Positions 34,754-42,837 of a stretch of DNA of 64,000 nucleotides are shown here, in pieces. This DNA comes from an uncultured Christensenella sp. (GTDB lineage Bacteria; Bacillota; Clostridia; Christensenellales; UBA3700), in assembly GCA_910578245.1 (NCBI GenBank), contig CAJTPC010000002.1:82686-146685 (forward strand). The letters are read 5' to 3'. Every line of letters begins with the position of its first letter. Position 1 is the stretch's first letter. The notes under the pieces are model-generated. The model made no database searches and was not told where the DNA came from. It saw only the letters and a list, made by a program, of their open reading frames with translations. The translations under genes were made by a program, and so were the position numbers.

Positions 34754-35422
34754 ATGAAACAGTGTCGCAAATGCGGAGTATACGTCGACGACGACTCGGC
34801 AAACTGCCCTCTTTGCGGAGCCTTTGTCCACGAAGAGATTACTCCGACCATATATGATTACCCTGCAGTAGATATAACGAAAAAGAGAAAACTCTTTTGG
34901 AAAATCAGCGGGTTTGCAACAATATTTACTATAGCGCTCGTTATTATAATTAATCTTGCAGTAAATAAAAAAGTATCGTGGGCATCGCACGTAATATTCG
35001 GTTTTGCCTTGGCTTGGATTTGCGTAAGCAGACCCGTCATTAAAAGATTTTGCGTACGCAAATATCTCACTTGGGGTTTTATAGGCGTAATAGCATTGCT
35101 ATTCTATATCAACATATGGACGTCAAGACTTACCAATCCATGGGCATTTTCGCTAGGTATGCCGATAGCGATTCTCACTTGGCAAACAGTCCTTGAAATT
35201 CTCGCTCTTTCCCACAAAGGAGGACGCGGCGATTATCAGATATCATTGACGAAAATCTTTGCGCTCTCCGCAATATGTATTGGAGTATCGTTTATATGGA
35301 AGAACGCATATCATTGGGCTTGGTACATTTGCACGGCAAGAGGTTTCCTTGACGTACTCGTACTTTCATTCTTTGCTAAAGACAAATATTTCAGCGAACT
35401 CAAAAAACGATTGCATATTTAA
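34754..35422 (+). CDS. DUF6320-type zinc-ribbon membrane protein
   Basis: About 222 residues from the ATG at 34754, 8 bases after AGGAGG. A zinc ribbon (CRKCGVYVDDDSANCPLCG, residues 3-21) is followed by about six membrane helices. This zinc-ribbon-plus-membrane pattern is that of DUF6320 proteins, which are commonly linked to an acyltransferase-like partner as here. Function unknown; the pair probably acts on a membrane-associated substrate. Confidence 0.75.
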   Translation: MKQCRKCGVYVDDDSANCPLCGAFVHEEITPTIYDYPAVDITKKRKLFWKISGFATIFTIALVIIINLAVNKKVSWASHVIFGFALAWICVSRPVIKRFCVRKYLTWGFIGVIALLFYINIWTSRLTNPWAFSLGMPIAILTWQTVLEILALSHKGGRGDYQISLTKIFALSAICIGVSFIWKNAYHWAWYICTARGFLDVLVLSFFAKDKYFSELKKRLHI

Positions 35423-35444
35423 TAATGTCAACTATACTAAATTG

Positions 35445-35478
35445 TAACGCTGTCAAGACAATCTGACAGCGTTATTTA
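35445..35478 (+). terminator. Terminator of the acyltransferase operon
   Basis: TAACGCTGTCA / TGACAGCGTTA, 11 pairs, followed by TTTAATT. Confidence 0.75.
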
Positions 35479-35517
35479 ATTGATAATAATTCAAAGAATT
35501 TTTAGCTATTATTACAT

Positions 35518-35841
35518 CTATACTTTTTTATTTATACCTGCCCTTTTATTTATCAATTTCTTATTGATTATCGCAATAATTACAAATACGATAGTAAGAA
35601 ATATGGCAATTCCGATAATACCTACTACAAAGCCCAGTTCAGGAGTCATGACGAAGCTGTCAAACTCAGTAACCTCGCTTAGCATATTATCAGGAAGGTC
35701 AGGCAAATTATACGCGCTTGAACCGTTGTTGTCGCCATAGTATACTCTGATAATATTTATACTCTGTCCGTCTATTTTCGTCGTAACGTTGCTACCGTCG
35801 ATATATATAAACTTTATTAACTCTCGGCGCGATACCGCAAA
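35518..35841 (-). pseudogene. C-terminal tail of a membrane-anchored secreted protein, orphaned
   Basis: A frame of about 107 codons with no start codon that overlaps the end of alr (35792) in another frame. It reads SINIIRVYYGDNNGSSAYNL, an acidic stretch, then one membrane helix (GFVVGIIGIAIFLTIVFVII) and a basic tail INKKLINKRAGINKKV, the layout of a C-terminally anchored surface protein. The rest of the gene is gone; alr appears to have been joined to its end by a deletion. Confidence 0.5.
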
Positions 35842-36925
35842 CTATCTCGTAATTTATCGTATCTGCAAGTTTAGCAATATCGTCGGCGGTTATTTTCTCA
35901 TTGCCTTGACAGCCAAATAACGTAACGATATCTCCGACTTTTACGTCTTGAATATCCGTAACGTCTATCATAGTCTGATCCATACAAATTCGGCCTATGA
36001 TTGGCGCCCTTTTGCCTCTTACAAGAGTGTAGCCTTTGCCGGATAGCGCTCTTGGATAGCCGTCACCGTACCCAACCGCAATAGTGGCGACAACGGTATC
36101 TTTAATTGTGATGAAATCTCCGCCGTAACTTACGCTACTTCCCTTAGGAAGTTTCTTTATATGTATTACGTGAGTATGCATGCTCATCACAGGTCGTAAA
36201 TCTACAGTAGTATCTACGTCAGCCGATGGAAACAGTCCATACGTCATTATGCCCGTACGTACCATATCGTAGCCGTAAGACGGCATATCCAAAATACTTG
36301 CGCTGTTGGCAACGTGGCGCAGACCCACGTCAACGCCCGCGACTTTCAAGCTATCGACAAACTTGTCGAAAAGATTTTTTTGCATATACGTATATGACTT
36401 ATCGTACTCGTCAGCTTTAGCAAAATGCGTAAAAACTCCCTTGACGCAAATATTGCTAAGACGGCATACTTCCACTGCGCCGTCTACTTCGTCAGGCAAA
36501 AAACCTATTCGTCCCATACCCGTATCCACTGCGATATGAACCTTGGCAATCTTATTATTTGACTTGCAATATGCGTCTAGCGACTTTGCAACGTCTAAGC
36601 AATGCGCGGTAAGTTCTAAGTCAAACCCAACAGCGTCCGCAAATCTGCTCTTCGCCACGTTGCCGACAACAAGAATTGGCAAACGCGCTCCGCTTTTACG
36701 CAATTCTATTCCCTCGTCAACGGTCGCAACGCCAAGATAATCAATAAAATCTTCGCAATACTTAGCCACCGCAACCGCACCGTGACCGTAAGCGTTTGCT
36801 TTCACAAGACAAAGAATTTTGACGTCGCCGCCTACTTTAGCTCTCACAATCTCGATATTGCGCCGCAATGCATTGACATCTATCTCAAGATACGTCCTAT
36901 CCGTAAGCTTATTATACTCTTGCAA
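35792..36925 (-). CDS. alr: Alanine racemase
   Basis: A 377-residue PLP enzyme. The Lys of VKANAYGHGA (about 42-51) forms the Schiff base; VDTGMGRIGF, HVANSAS and YDMVRTGIMTYG bind substrate and phosphate; RICMDQTMID closes the second active site. It interconverts L- and D-alanine for peptidoglycan. Start is TTG behind CGGAG, 3 bases after dat, with which it forms an operon. Confidence 0.96.
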   Translation of the reverse strand: MQEYNKLTDRTYLEIDVNALRRNIEIVRAKVGGDVKILCLVKANAYGHGAVAVAKYCEDFIDYLGVATVDEGIELRKSGARLPILVVGNVAKSRFADAVGFDLELTAHCLDVAKSLDAYCKSNNKIAKVHIAVDTGMGRIGFLPDEVDGAVEVCRLSNICVKGVFTHFAKADEYDKSYTYMQKNLFDKFVDSLKVAGVDVGLRHVANSASILDMPSYGYDMVRTGIMTYGLFPSADVDTTVDLRPVMSMHTHVIHIKKLPKGSSVSYGGDFITIKDTVVATIAVGYGDGYPRALSGKGYTLVRGKRAPIIGRICMDQTMIDVTDIQDVKVGDIVTLFGCQGNEKITADDIAKLADTINYEIVCGIAPRVNKVYIYRR

Positions 36926-36928
36926 AAC

Positions 36929-37768
36929 TTACTCCGTAGCCTTTAAGAACTCGTCAAGTAAATACGCTTGCAGCTTTTTGATTATATCTTCCGCTTTACC
37001 GCCGACTTCTATGCCGTCAACTTTGCCTACTTGCAGACAAAGCGAACCGGAACTTGTAATAATTACTTCGTCTGCGCTAAAAATCTCTTGCACGGTGAAC
37101 GGACGAATATTAACCGGTATATTTAGATTTTGACAAGCCTTTATCAGATTATCTCTTGCCACCCCTTTGAGAATATAACAATCGGCTGGCGGAGTTAGTA
37201 ATACGCCGTCCTTTATAATATGTACGTTGCTATGAGCGCACTCGGTCACCCGCTCGCCTCTGTGAAAGAGCGCTTCGTGAACGCCCTCTTTCAATGCTCT
37301 TTGCGATGCCATAACGTTGGGAATAAGATTGAGCGTCTTGATATTACAATGTAAATATCTGGTATCCTCAACAGTGATGAGATCAATCTTTTCCGTCATA
37401 TCCACAATATCGCAAGGACGTATTGTTATCCATATGTTGGCAATCATGTCGTAGGGATAAGCATGAGATCGAACTTGCGTTCCGCGCGTAGCTTGCCAGC
37501 ATATGACAAGATTGCCGTCATCGCACAAATTCACCATTTCTTGCAAGAGATATTTCATTCCCTCCTTATCATGCGGTAGACGTATATCGAGTTGCTCCGC
37601 GCTTGCAAAAAATCTATCCATATGCTCCTCAAGCGTAAAAATCTTGTGATTACGCGCGTACGTCACATCGTAAACGCCATCGCCAAAACTGCATACCCTG
37701 TCAAGCATTGGAATCTGCATCTTTTCTATTTCGTCGAATTTTCCATTGTAGTATCCCAAAGTTTTCAT
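36929..37768 (-). CDS. dat: D-amino acid transaminase (class IV PLP)
   Basis: A 279-residue enzyme of usual length. The Schiff-base Lys is in CNIKTLNLIPNVMA, and ATRGTQVRSHAYP binds the substrate carboxylate as in D-alanine transaminases. It makes D-glutamate from D-alanine and 2-oxoglutarate. Pairing with alr two steps downstream in one operon gives a D-Ala and D-Glu supply unit for cell wall synthesis. Confidence 0.9.
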   Translation of the reverse strand: MKTLGYYNGKFDEIEKMQIPMLDRVCSFGDGVYDVTYARNHKIFTLEEHMDRFFASAEQLDIRLPHDKEGMKYLLQEMVNLCDDGNLVICWQATRGTQVRSHAYPYDMIANIWITIRPCDIVDMTEKIDLITVEDTRYLHCNIKTLNLIPNVMASQRALKEGVHEALFHRGERVTECAHSNVHIIKDGVLLTPPADCYILKGVARDNLIKACQNLNIPVNIRPFTVQEIFSADEVIITSSGSLCLQVGKVDGIEVGGKAEDIIKKLQAYLLDEFLKATE

Positions 37769-37842
37769 AATAATTCCTCTCTAAAACAGCCTACTTTATT
37801 ATATAATTTTACCCGCTCATTATGACACTGCATAAATTTCCA

Positions 37843-37871
37843 TTGACAAAAATATCATTTATTGCTAATAT
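37843..37871 (+). promoter_or_regulatory. Promoter of the PH-domain gene
   Basis: TTGACA (37843-37848), 17-base spacer, TAATAT (37866-37871). The AAGGATAGGA site follows before ATG 37901. Confidence 0.85.
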
Positions 37872-37900
37872 TTATACATAAAAATCAAAAGGATAGGATT

Positions 37901-38722
37901 ATGGGAAAAAGTTCATTTACATCATTTGACAAAGATATATCCATGGAACTAACGCAAGACGAAGAAATGCTTGTGAGATGCGCGCCCCAAAAGGCGTCGT
38001 TCGTGCTTTCAAAAAGCGTATCGCTTCTGCCTTTCGCTTTAATTTGGCTATGCTTTGACGGCTTTGCCATATCAATGCTTGTAAGGGCGCAAATGCCTAT
38101 TGGAATGAGAATTTTCTTAGTAATCTTTTTCGCCTTCCATCTTTTGCCCGTATGGATGTGGATAATCAGTATAGTTAATGCGCTAAGAAAGCACAAGAAC
38201 ATCGAGTACGCCCTTACCAACGAGCGCATAATCATACGCGATAAAGAGAATCTGACAAGTTATTATTACAAAGATTTGAGTAACGTCAGAGTTCGCATAG
38301 GCTTAATTGACAAACTTTTCAAAGTAGGCGACATAATTATTACTAGGAGGGCTTTGCCCTATTCCGGCTCTACGGATTACTATGAACCTGAAAATTCGGT
38401 AGTGACTTTGCTGGATATTTCCGATTCCCGCGCAGTGGGTAATAAACTTCAACAGTTTATCGACAGCGAAAGTACAAAGTTTAGCGAAGATAGAAATCAA
38501 TACACCGAATATGAAAGTTATTACGAATCAGGCAACAAAAGCAAATTCACAACGCTTTACAACTGTAACGAAACTCATAAAGACTATAATTATAGCAATG
38601 AATATGAAGAAAAGCCTGTAAGATATACGTCAAAGAAAAAATCTGAGCCTACTCAAAAGACCGAAGAAGACGATTATCTAGATAATATTATCGGATCAAT
38701 AAATAAAAAAGACGAGTTTTGA
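37901..38722 (+). CDS. Bacterial PH-domain membrane protein
   Basis: About 273 residues. Two membrane helices (about 40-62 and 72-96) are followed by a bPH2-type domain (ALTNERIIIRDKENLTSYYYKD then VRVRIGLIDKLFKVGDIII), and a long hydrophilic, Tyr/Glu/Lys-rich tail of about 90 residues of low complexity. The start at 37901 fits AAGGATAGGA; a longer frame has no site. The stop abuts that of the next gene on the other strand. Function unknown. Confidence 0.8.
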   Translation: MGKSSFTSFDKDISMELTQDEEMLVRCAPQKASFVLSKSVSLLPFALIWLCFDGFAISMLVRAQMPIGMRIFLVIFFAFHLLPVWMWIISIVNALRKHKNIEYALTNERIIIRDKENLTSYYYKDLSNVRVRIGLIDKLFKVGDIIITRRALPYSGSTDYYEPENSVVTLLDISDSRAVGNKLQQFIDSESTKFSEDRNQYTEYESYYESGNKSKFTTLYNCNETHKDYNYSNEYEEKPVRYTSKKKSEPTQKTEEDDYLDNIIGSINKKDEF

Positions 38723-38929
38723 TTATATGTCGCTTAGTCCGACAAGATAATCGGTAGATACGTTAAACAATATAGCAATTTCACGTAAAATCGCAAGACT
38801 TGGCTCTCCCGTTGCCAACTCATAACGGGAATACGACTGTTGCTTTATATGCAACTTATCTGCCATATATTGTTGAGAAAAATTATGCTGGATTCTCAAT
38901 TCTTTAAGTCTTTGCGCAAATATTTTCAT
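38723..38929 (-). CDS. Small Xre-family regulator
   Basis: A 68-residue protein that is essentially one helix-turn-helix domain (LRIQHNFSQQYMADKLHIKQQSYSRYE) with a C-terminal STDYLVGLSDI as in phage-type and element-borne repressors. It faces a palindrome (38952-38974) that is probably its operator. First of four similar genes in 1.6 kb. Confidence 0.85.
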   Translation of the reverse strand: MKIFAQRLKELRIQHNFSQQYMADKLHIKQQSYSRYELATGEPSLAILREIAILFNVSTDYLVGLSDI

Positions 38930-38951
38930 AAATATTATCCAACTACTTGAA

Positions 38952-38974
38952 TTTTACAGCAAACTGTTGTAAAA
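38952..38974. promoter_or_regulatory. Palindromic operator for the 38929 regulator
   Basis: TTTTACA-GCAAACTGT-TGTAAAA, with a nested ACAG/CTGT. It lies in the region shared by the divergent genes at 38929 and 39034. Confidence 0.6.
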
Positions 38975-39033
38975 TATTCATACAACAACAAAACGCTGTG
39001 AAAATGCGCGACATAAAAAACTAAGGAAAAATT

Positions 39034-39246
39034 ATGAGCGACAAAATAACGGTAGAAGAATTAAAAAATAAGATATCCGAAAACATAAAGAAGTTGAGTA
39101 TAAACGTATCGCAACTTGCTCAAATGGCAGACGTATCTAACCTCGAAATGCTTAATATCGTTCACGGCAACGCTCTGCCAAGTATAGACACGCTAAGAAA
39201 ATTAAGCGAAAAACTTGATATACCATTAAGCTGTTTTTTTGAATAA
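39034..39246 (+). CDS. Small helix-turn-helix protein
   Basis: A 70-residue protein with an Xre-like fold (INVSQLAQMADVSNLEMLNIVHGNALPSIDTL split into two helices around a turn). The recognition helix is shorter than in typical repressors. AAGGAA upstream. Transcribed away from the 38929 gene and towards the 39468 gene. Confidence 0.7.
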   Translation: MSDKITVEELKNKISENIKKLSINVSQLAQMADVSNLEMLNIVHGNALPSIDTLRKLSEKLDIPLSCFFE

Positions 39247-39252
39247 AAAATT

Positions 39253-39468
39253 CTATATCTTCTCTCTTCCAATCAAATAATCAAGAGATACGTCGTATAT
39301 ATCCGCAAGTTTAATAAAATTATGAAGCGTAGGAACTGTCAAACCAAGTTCGTATGCTTGATAAGACTGATATCTTATGCCTAATCTTTCTGCAACGTAC
39401 TTTTGCGTATAACCTTGTTTTTCTCGCAATTCTTTCAAAGTTGTTGATAAAATTAACAATTCTTTCAT
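39253..39468 (-). CDS. Small Xre-family regulator
   Basis: A 71-residue single helix-turn-helix protein (LREKQGYTQKYVAERLG then IRYQSYQAYELGLTVPTL), ending SLDYLIGREKI. The intergenic region in front of it holds two 21-base palindromes (39492-39512 and 39521-39541) that are likely its operators and cover the promoter of the divergent gene at 39591. Confidence 0.85.
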   Translation of the reverse strand: MKELLILSTTLKELREKQGYTQKYVAERLGIRYQSYQAYELGLTVPTLHNFIKLADIYDVSLDYLIGREKI

Positions 39469-39484
39469 TTTACTTCAGTTCCAT

Positions 39485-39541
39485 TTGACATTATACAATT
39501 TATAACTGTATAATATGAGCAATACAGTTTTAGACTGTATT
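39485..39541. promoter_or_regulatory. Divergent promoter region with two operators
   Basis: Forward promoter TTGACA (39485-39490), 18 bases, TATAAT (39509-39514). Operator 1 (TATACAAT-N5-ACTGTATA, 39492-39512) fills the spacer and the -10 box; operator 2 (AATACAGT-N5-ACTGTATT, 39521-39541) lies at the start point. Centres are 29 bases apart. This is a classic repressor arrangement. Confidence 0.75.
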
Positions 39542-39590
39542 ATTAACCATCCGTAAAAATCTAAACTTGCAAATAGGAACAAACACACTT

Positions 39591-40148
39591 ATGTTAAAAA
39601 AACACTATAGCTTTGGCGAGTACTATTCGCCTCGCGATATTTTGAAAATCACAAAAAAGAAACTTAAAAAAACTAAATGGTCGGCGCTATTATTGCCTAT
39701 AAATCTTGTATTATTTGTATTTAGTATTATTATGTCGGTATTATTTTACCACATATTTATTTTGTACAGATTTTTTAATAAAGTAAAATTTTGTTGTTCC
39801 GACCAAGCCAAACTCAAAGCAAGAGCCATTGTTTTCTTGACTAAAATACTATATGAATTCTATTACGTATTGTATTGCATTACTATACCGATACTTAATT
39901 TATTTGTGAATATATACAAAATATGCCCTAGCAAAATTGCTTACTATTCTAATCAATCGCCATTATTTTATGACGAAGAACTTGCCGAGATAAAATCAAA
40001 ATATAGAATTGAATTTGACAATATCGTAAATAGAGTTGCGCAGTTAACACAAATCATTCACCCAAAATGGGAAATCGACGAATTGTTTGAAGAAGAATTC
40101 TACTATATTGCAAAATACTTGAATCTTGAAGACGAATACGACGACTAA
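39591..40148 (+). CDS. Two-TM membrane protein of unknown function
   Basis: About 185 residues from the ATG at 39591 (an upstream TTG frame was rejected). A basic start (SPRDILKITKKKLKKTKW) precedes two hydrophobic segments (about 32-55 and 88-112); the C-terminal part is soluble and acidic. Controlled by the operators upstream, so it is probably the target of the 39468 repressor. Role unknown; a toxin or immunity-type membrane protein is possible. Confidence 0.55.
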   Translation: MLKKHYSFGEYYSPRDILKITKKKLKKTKWSALLLPINLVLFVFSIIMSVLFYHIFILYRFFNKVKFCCSDQAKLKARAIVFLTKILYEFYYVLYCITIPILNLFVNIYKICPSKIAYYSNQSPLFYDEELAEIKSKYRIEFDNIVNRVAQLTQIIHPKWEIDELFEEEFYYIAKYLNLEDEYDD

Positions 40149-40360
40149 TAAAAACTTTCTTTAAGTCCCAAAAAATAATCTGCGGAAACGTTAAACGCCA
40201 ACGAGATACGTCGCAGAGTGTCATATCCCGGTTTGGCTTTGCCGTTTAGCCATTCGCTAACTTGACTTTGCTTAACTCCTATTGCATTAGCAAAAGCAGT
40301 CTGAGTCAAATTTTTTAGTATCATAAATTCTTTTAATATTTCGTCAAAATTAGGTTCCAT
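40145..40360 (-). CDS. Small Xre-family regulator
   Basis: A 71-residue single helix-turn-helix protein (LTQTAFANAIGVKQSQVSEWL) ending VSADYFLGLKESFY. Its stop codon overlaps the end of the membrane protein gene by 4 bases. Two palindromes upstream (40372-40419) are its probable operators. Confidence 0.85.
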   Translation of the reverse strand: MEPNFDEILKEFMILKNLTQTAFANAIGVKQSQVSEWLNGKAKPGYDTLRRISLAFNVSADYFLGLKESFY

Positions 40361-40371
40361 ATTTTTATTTT

Positions 40372-40419
40372 TATAGAATTTTCTATAAAATACTTGACAT
40401 ATAGAAATTTCTATGTCAA
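40372..40419. promoter_or_regulatory. Paired operators of the 40360 regulator
   Basis: TATAGAATTTTCTATA (40372-40387) and ATAGAAATTTCTAT inside a larger palindrome, TTGACATA...TATGTCAA (40394-40419). Centres are 28 bases apart. TTGACA occurs on both strands at the ends of the second palindrome. Confidence 0.7.
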
Positions 40420-40601
40420 AATATAATTTTTGATATTTGCTCTCTATTATTTACATTTTTACATTTTATATTCGTTAAAGCTAAAAATTCTTGGACTTGA
40501 ACAAAGATATTTGTTATTCTTAACGTATCTGCCATTAAAAAATACAATTTATTTTAAAAATGGCAATAATACCTACGAAGAAAAAAAGGAGACAACAAAA
40601 A

Positions 40602-41204
40602 TTGCAATACGGTTATGCACGCGTGTCAGCCACAGATCAAAATCTTGGCAGACAAATTGAAGAATTTCTAAAATTTGGAATTAAAAACACTAATATTTTT
40701 TGCGATAAAAAAAGTGGCAAGAACTTTGAACGTAAAGAATACACCCGCCTCATTAAGAGATTAAGAGCGGGAGATCTAGTCGTAATAAAATCAATAGATA
40801 GATTGGGGCGCAACTATGATATGATCATTGAACAATGGAAAAAAATCACCAAACAAATTGGCGCCGATATACTAGTCTTGGATATGCCCCTGCTCGACAC
40901 AAGAGATAAAGCCGACAACTTGGTAGGCAGATTTATATCCGACGTAGTTCTGCAACTTCTCTCTTTTGTCGCCGAGAACGAAAGACAAAACATTCGCGCC
41001 CGTCAAGCCGAAGGTATCGCGCTTGCCAAACAGCGCGGAATCAGCTTTGGCAGACCCAAGAAAAAGTATACCGAAATGTTTGTCGAAGTCACTGAACTGT
41101 ATATCGAAAAGAAAATCGCGCTTTCTGACGCGCTTGACTTGCTGGACGTCAGACCCTCGACGTTTTATTACCATCTGCACAAACTTAGCCAAGACTTTCA
41201 ATAA
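40602..41204 (+). CDS. Small serine recombinase (resolvase/invertase family)
   Basis: About 200 residues with the N-terminal catalytic domain: YGYARVSATDQN (Ser nucleophile in ARVS), DRLGRNYDMI and the ENERQNIRARQAEGIALA E-helix, followed by a helix-turn-helix (IALSDALDLLDVRPSTFYYHL). The start is taken as TTG 40602, because AAGGAG lies 10 bases upstream and the family begins 'M-YGYARVS'; the ATG at 40560 adds a Lys/Arg-rich stretch without a site. It may invert or resolve a nearby DNA segment. No partner sites identified. Confidence 0.85.
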   Translation: MQYGYARVSATDQNLGRQIEEFLKFGIKNTNIFCDKKSGKNFERKEYTRLIKRLRAGDLVVIKSIDRLGRNYDMIIEQWKKITKQIGADILVLDMPLLDTRDKADNLVGRFISDVVLQLLSFVAENERQNIRARQAEGIALAKQRGISFGRPKKKYTEMFVEVTELYIEKKIALSDALDLLDVRPSTFYYHLHKLSQDFQ

Positions 41205-41238
41205 AAAAATGCGTCACTTGAACAGTGACGCATTTTTT
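41204..41238. terminator. Bidirectional terminator
   Basis: AAAAAATGCGTCACT / AGTGACGCATTTTTT, 15 pairs with A/T tracts on both sides; serves the recombinase gene and the converging 42577 gene. Confidence 0.9.
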
Positions 41239-41251
41239 GATACCCACAAGA

Positions 41252-42577
41252 TTATTTCTTGGTTGTCGTCGTTTTCTTAGCAGTCGTAGACTTGCTTGCC
41301 GTAGCCGTCTTCTTTGCTGTCGTCGCAGCAGGCTTCTTTGCCGTAGTAGCCGTCTTAGTAGTAGCTGGCTTCTTAGCGGTAGAAGTCGTAGCAGGCTTCT
41401 TTGCCGTAGTAGCCGTCTTAGCAGTAGCAGGCTTCTTAGCGGTAGAAGTCGTAGCAGGCTTCTTTGCAGTCGTAGACTTGCTTGCCGCGGTCGTCTTCTT
41501 TGCGGTCGTCGTAGCTGGCTTTTTAGCGGTAGCAGGCTTCTTTGCGGTAGATGCCGTAGTCTTCTTAGCCGTTGAAGTCGCGGTCTTCTTAGTAGCAGGC
41601 TTCTTAGCAGGAACTTCTTCTACTACTGCGTCTGCAACTACTTCCTCAGTAGCGACTACTTCTTCAACAACTTCTTCTGCAACTGCCTCTTGAGTAGCAA
41701 CTTCTTCCTCTACAGGAGCTTCTTGTACTTCTTCTGCGACAGGCGCAGGTTCTTCTGTCTTAACTTCTTCTGCTGCAACTTCCTCAACTACAGCCTCTTC
41801 GACTGCAGGAACTTCTTCTACAGGAGCTTGCTCTTTTACTTCCTCAACTACTTGCTCTTGAGCAACTACTTCTTCAGCCTTTGCTTCTTCAGCTACAGGA
41901 GCAACGTCTTGAGCTACTGCGCTGTCAGCGGCAACTGCTTCTTCTGCAGGAGCTACGTTTTCTGCGACAGGAGCTACAATTTGCTCTTGATTCTTCTTTC
42001 TGAAAAGTTTGTCGTTCATGATCAAGAACTTCTCAGCGAAGAACATTATGATAAGGTCAGCCGTTGAGTATACCATAACTGCCAACGTCAAAGCCCAACC
42101 TTCCGGATCTTTTGTGATGTGTTCTGTCCAGAATGACCAACCCATCAATGCGTCTTGAACAGGTTTCTTTACTACAGCAGAACCAAACCACAAAGCAATG
42201 CTGAAAATAACGTACATAACTATTCCGAACGTAAGATTGTGTCTAGGCTTGAATAGCACTTTTCTATGTAAAACGAAGTTGATTATTTTACAAATGAAAA
42301 TTGCTACCATACTCACGATAAATGCGCCATAAGTATTTGGAATTCCAAACAACTCAAAGTCAGTCGTGCCGTTGATTTGCATATTTTTAATTGCAGATAC
42401 TCTTCCGCCGACTTGCTCTATAATCATTTGAACGATAAAGCCAGCCATGCTCAACAAAATGAAGATAACTAATTGCAAAAATGCTTTGCCTTTACTCTTC
42501 TTTGGAGCTTCGGGAGTATTACCCGTTTCGACCTCTTTGTTTTCAAGGTCTTGGTTTAATGTCTTTTCTTCCATCAT
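41252..42577 (-). CDS. GtrA-like membrane protein with acidic linker and histone-H1-like Lys/Ala/Pro tail
   Basis: A 441-residue three-part protein. Residues about 30-195 hold four membrane helices of the GtrA type (FIVQMIIEQVGG ... KIINFVLHRKVLFKPR). Residues about 200-325 are Glu/Val/Ala-rich acidic repeats (EEVVEEV-type). The last about 115 residues are AKKPATT-like repeats with very high Lys, Ala, Thr and Pro, as in histone H1 tails. The positive tail should lie in the cytosol and could bind DNA, linking nucleoid and membrane; this is inference. GGAAGGTGG lies upstream. Confidence 0.75.
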   Translation of the reverse strand: MMEEKTLNQDLENKEVETGNTPEAPKKSKGKAFLQLVIFILLSMAGFIVQMIIEQVGGRVSAIKNMQINGTTDFELFGIPNTYGAFIVSMVAIFICKIINFVLHRKVLFKPRHNLTFGIVMYVIFSIALWFGSAVVKKPVQDALMGWSFWTEHITKDPEGWALTLAVMVYSTADLIIMFFAEKFLIMNDKLFRKKNQEQIVAPVAENVAPAEEAVAADSAVAQDVAPVAEEAKAEEVVAQEQVVEEVKEQAPVEEVPAVEEAVVEEVAAEEVKTEEPAPVAEEVQEAPVEEEVATQEAVAEEVVEEVVATEEVVADAVVEEVPAKKPATKKTATSTAKKTTASTAKKPATAKKPATTTAKKTTAASKSTTAKKPATTSTAKKPATAKTATTAKKPATTSTAKKPATTKTATTAKKPAATTAKKTATASKSTTAKKTTTTKK

Positions 42578-42765
42578 TCCACCTTCCTAATTTAAGATTT
42601 TATATTAAAGTATTTTAATTATACATCATAATTTTTATTAAAGCAATAAATAATCAATATTTTTCTATTAAAAAGTGGCAAATGGAAAAAATTGGCAGTC
42701 AGTATGCAAAAAAACATCTATTTTCAAAAAATTTCAAATTTTAATAGATTTTTTTGCGTATTTTG

Positions 42766-42794
42766 TTGAATAATTCATATCACTGTGCTAGAAT
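42766..42794 (+). promoter_or_regulatory. Promoter of gdhA
   Basis: TTGAAT (42766-42771), 17-base spacer, TAGAAT (42789-42794); AAGGACG ribosome binding site before ATG 42838. Confidence 0.7.
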
Positions 42795-42837
42795 ATGGTT
42801 ACAAAAAATTTAATTTTTTATAAAAGGACGTAAAAAA

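Noticed and set aside
41259..41693. A plus-strand frame with Val/Ala/Phe-rich repeats that looks like a membrane protein
   Set aside because: It is the complement of the Lys/Ala/Pro/Thr tail of the 42577 gene; the repeats mirror AKKPATT codons. No ribosome binding site, and the minus-strand gene is well supported.
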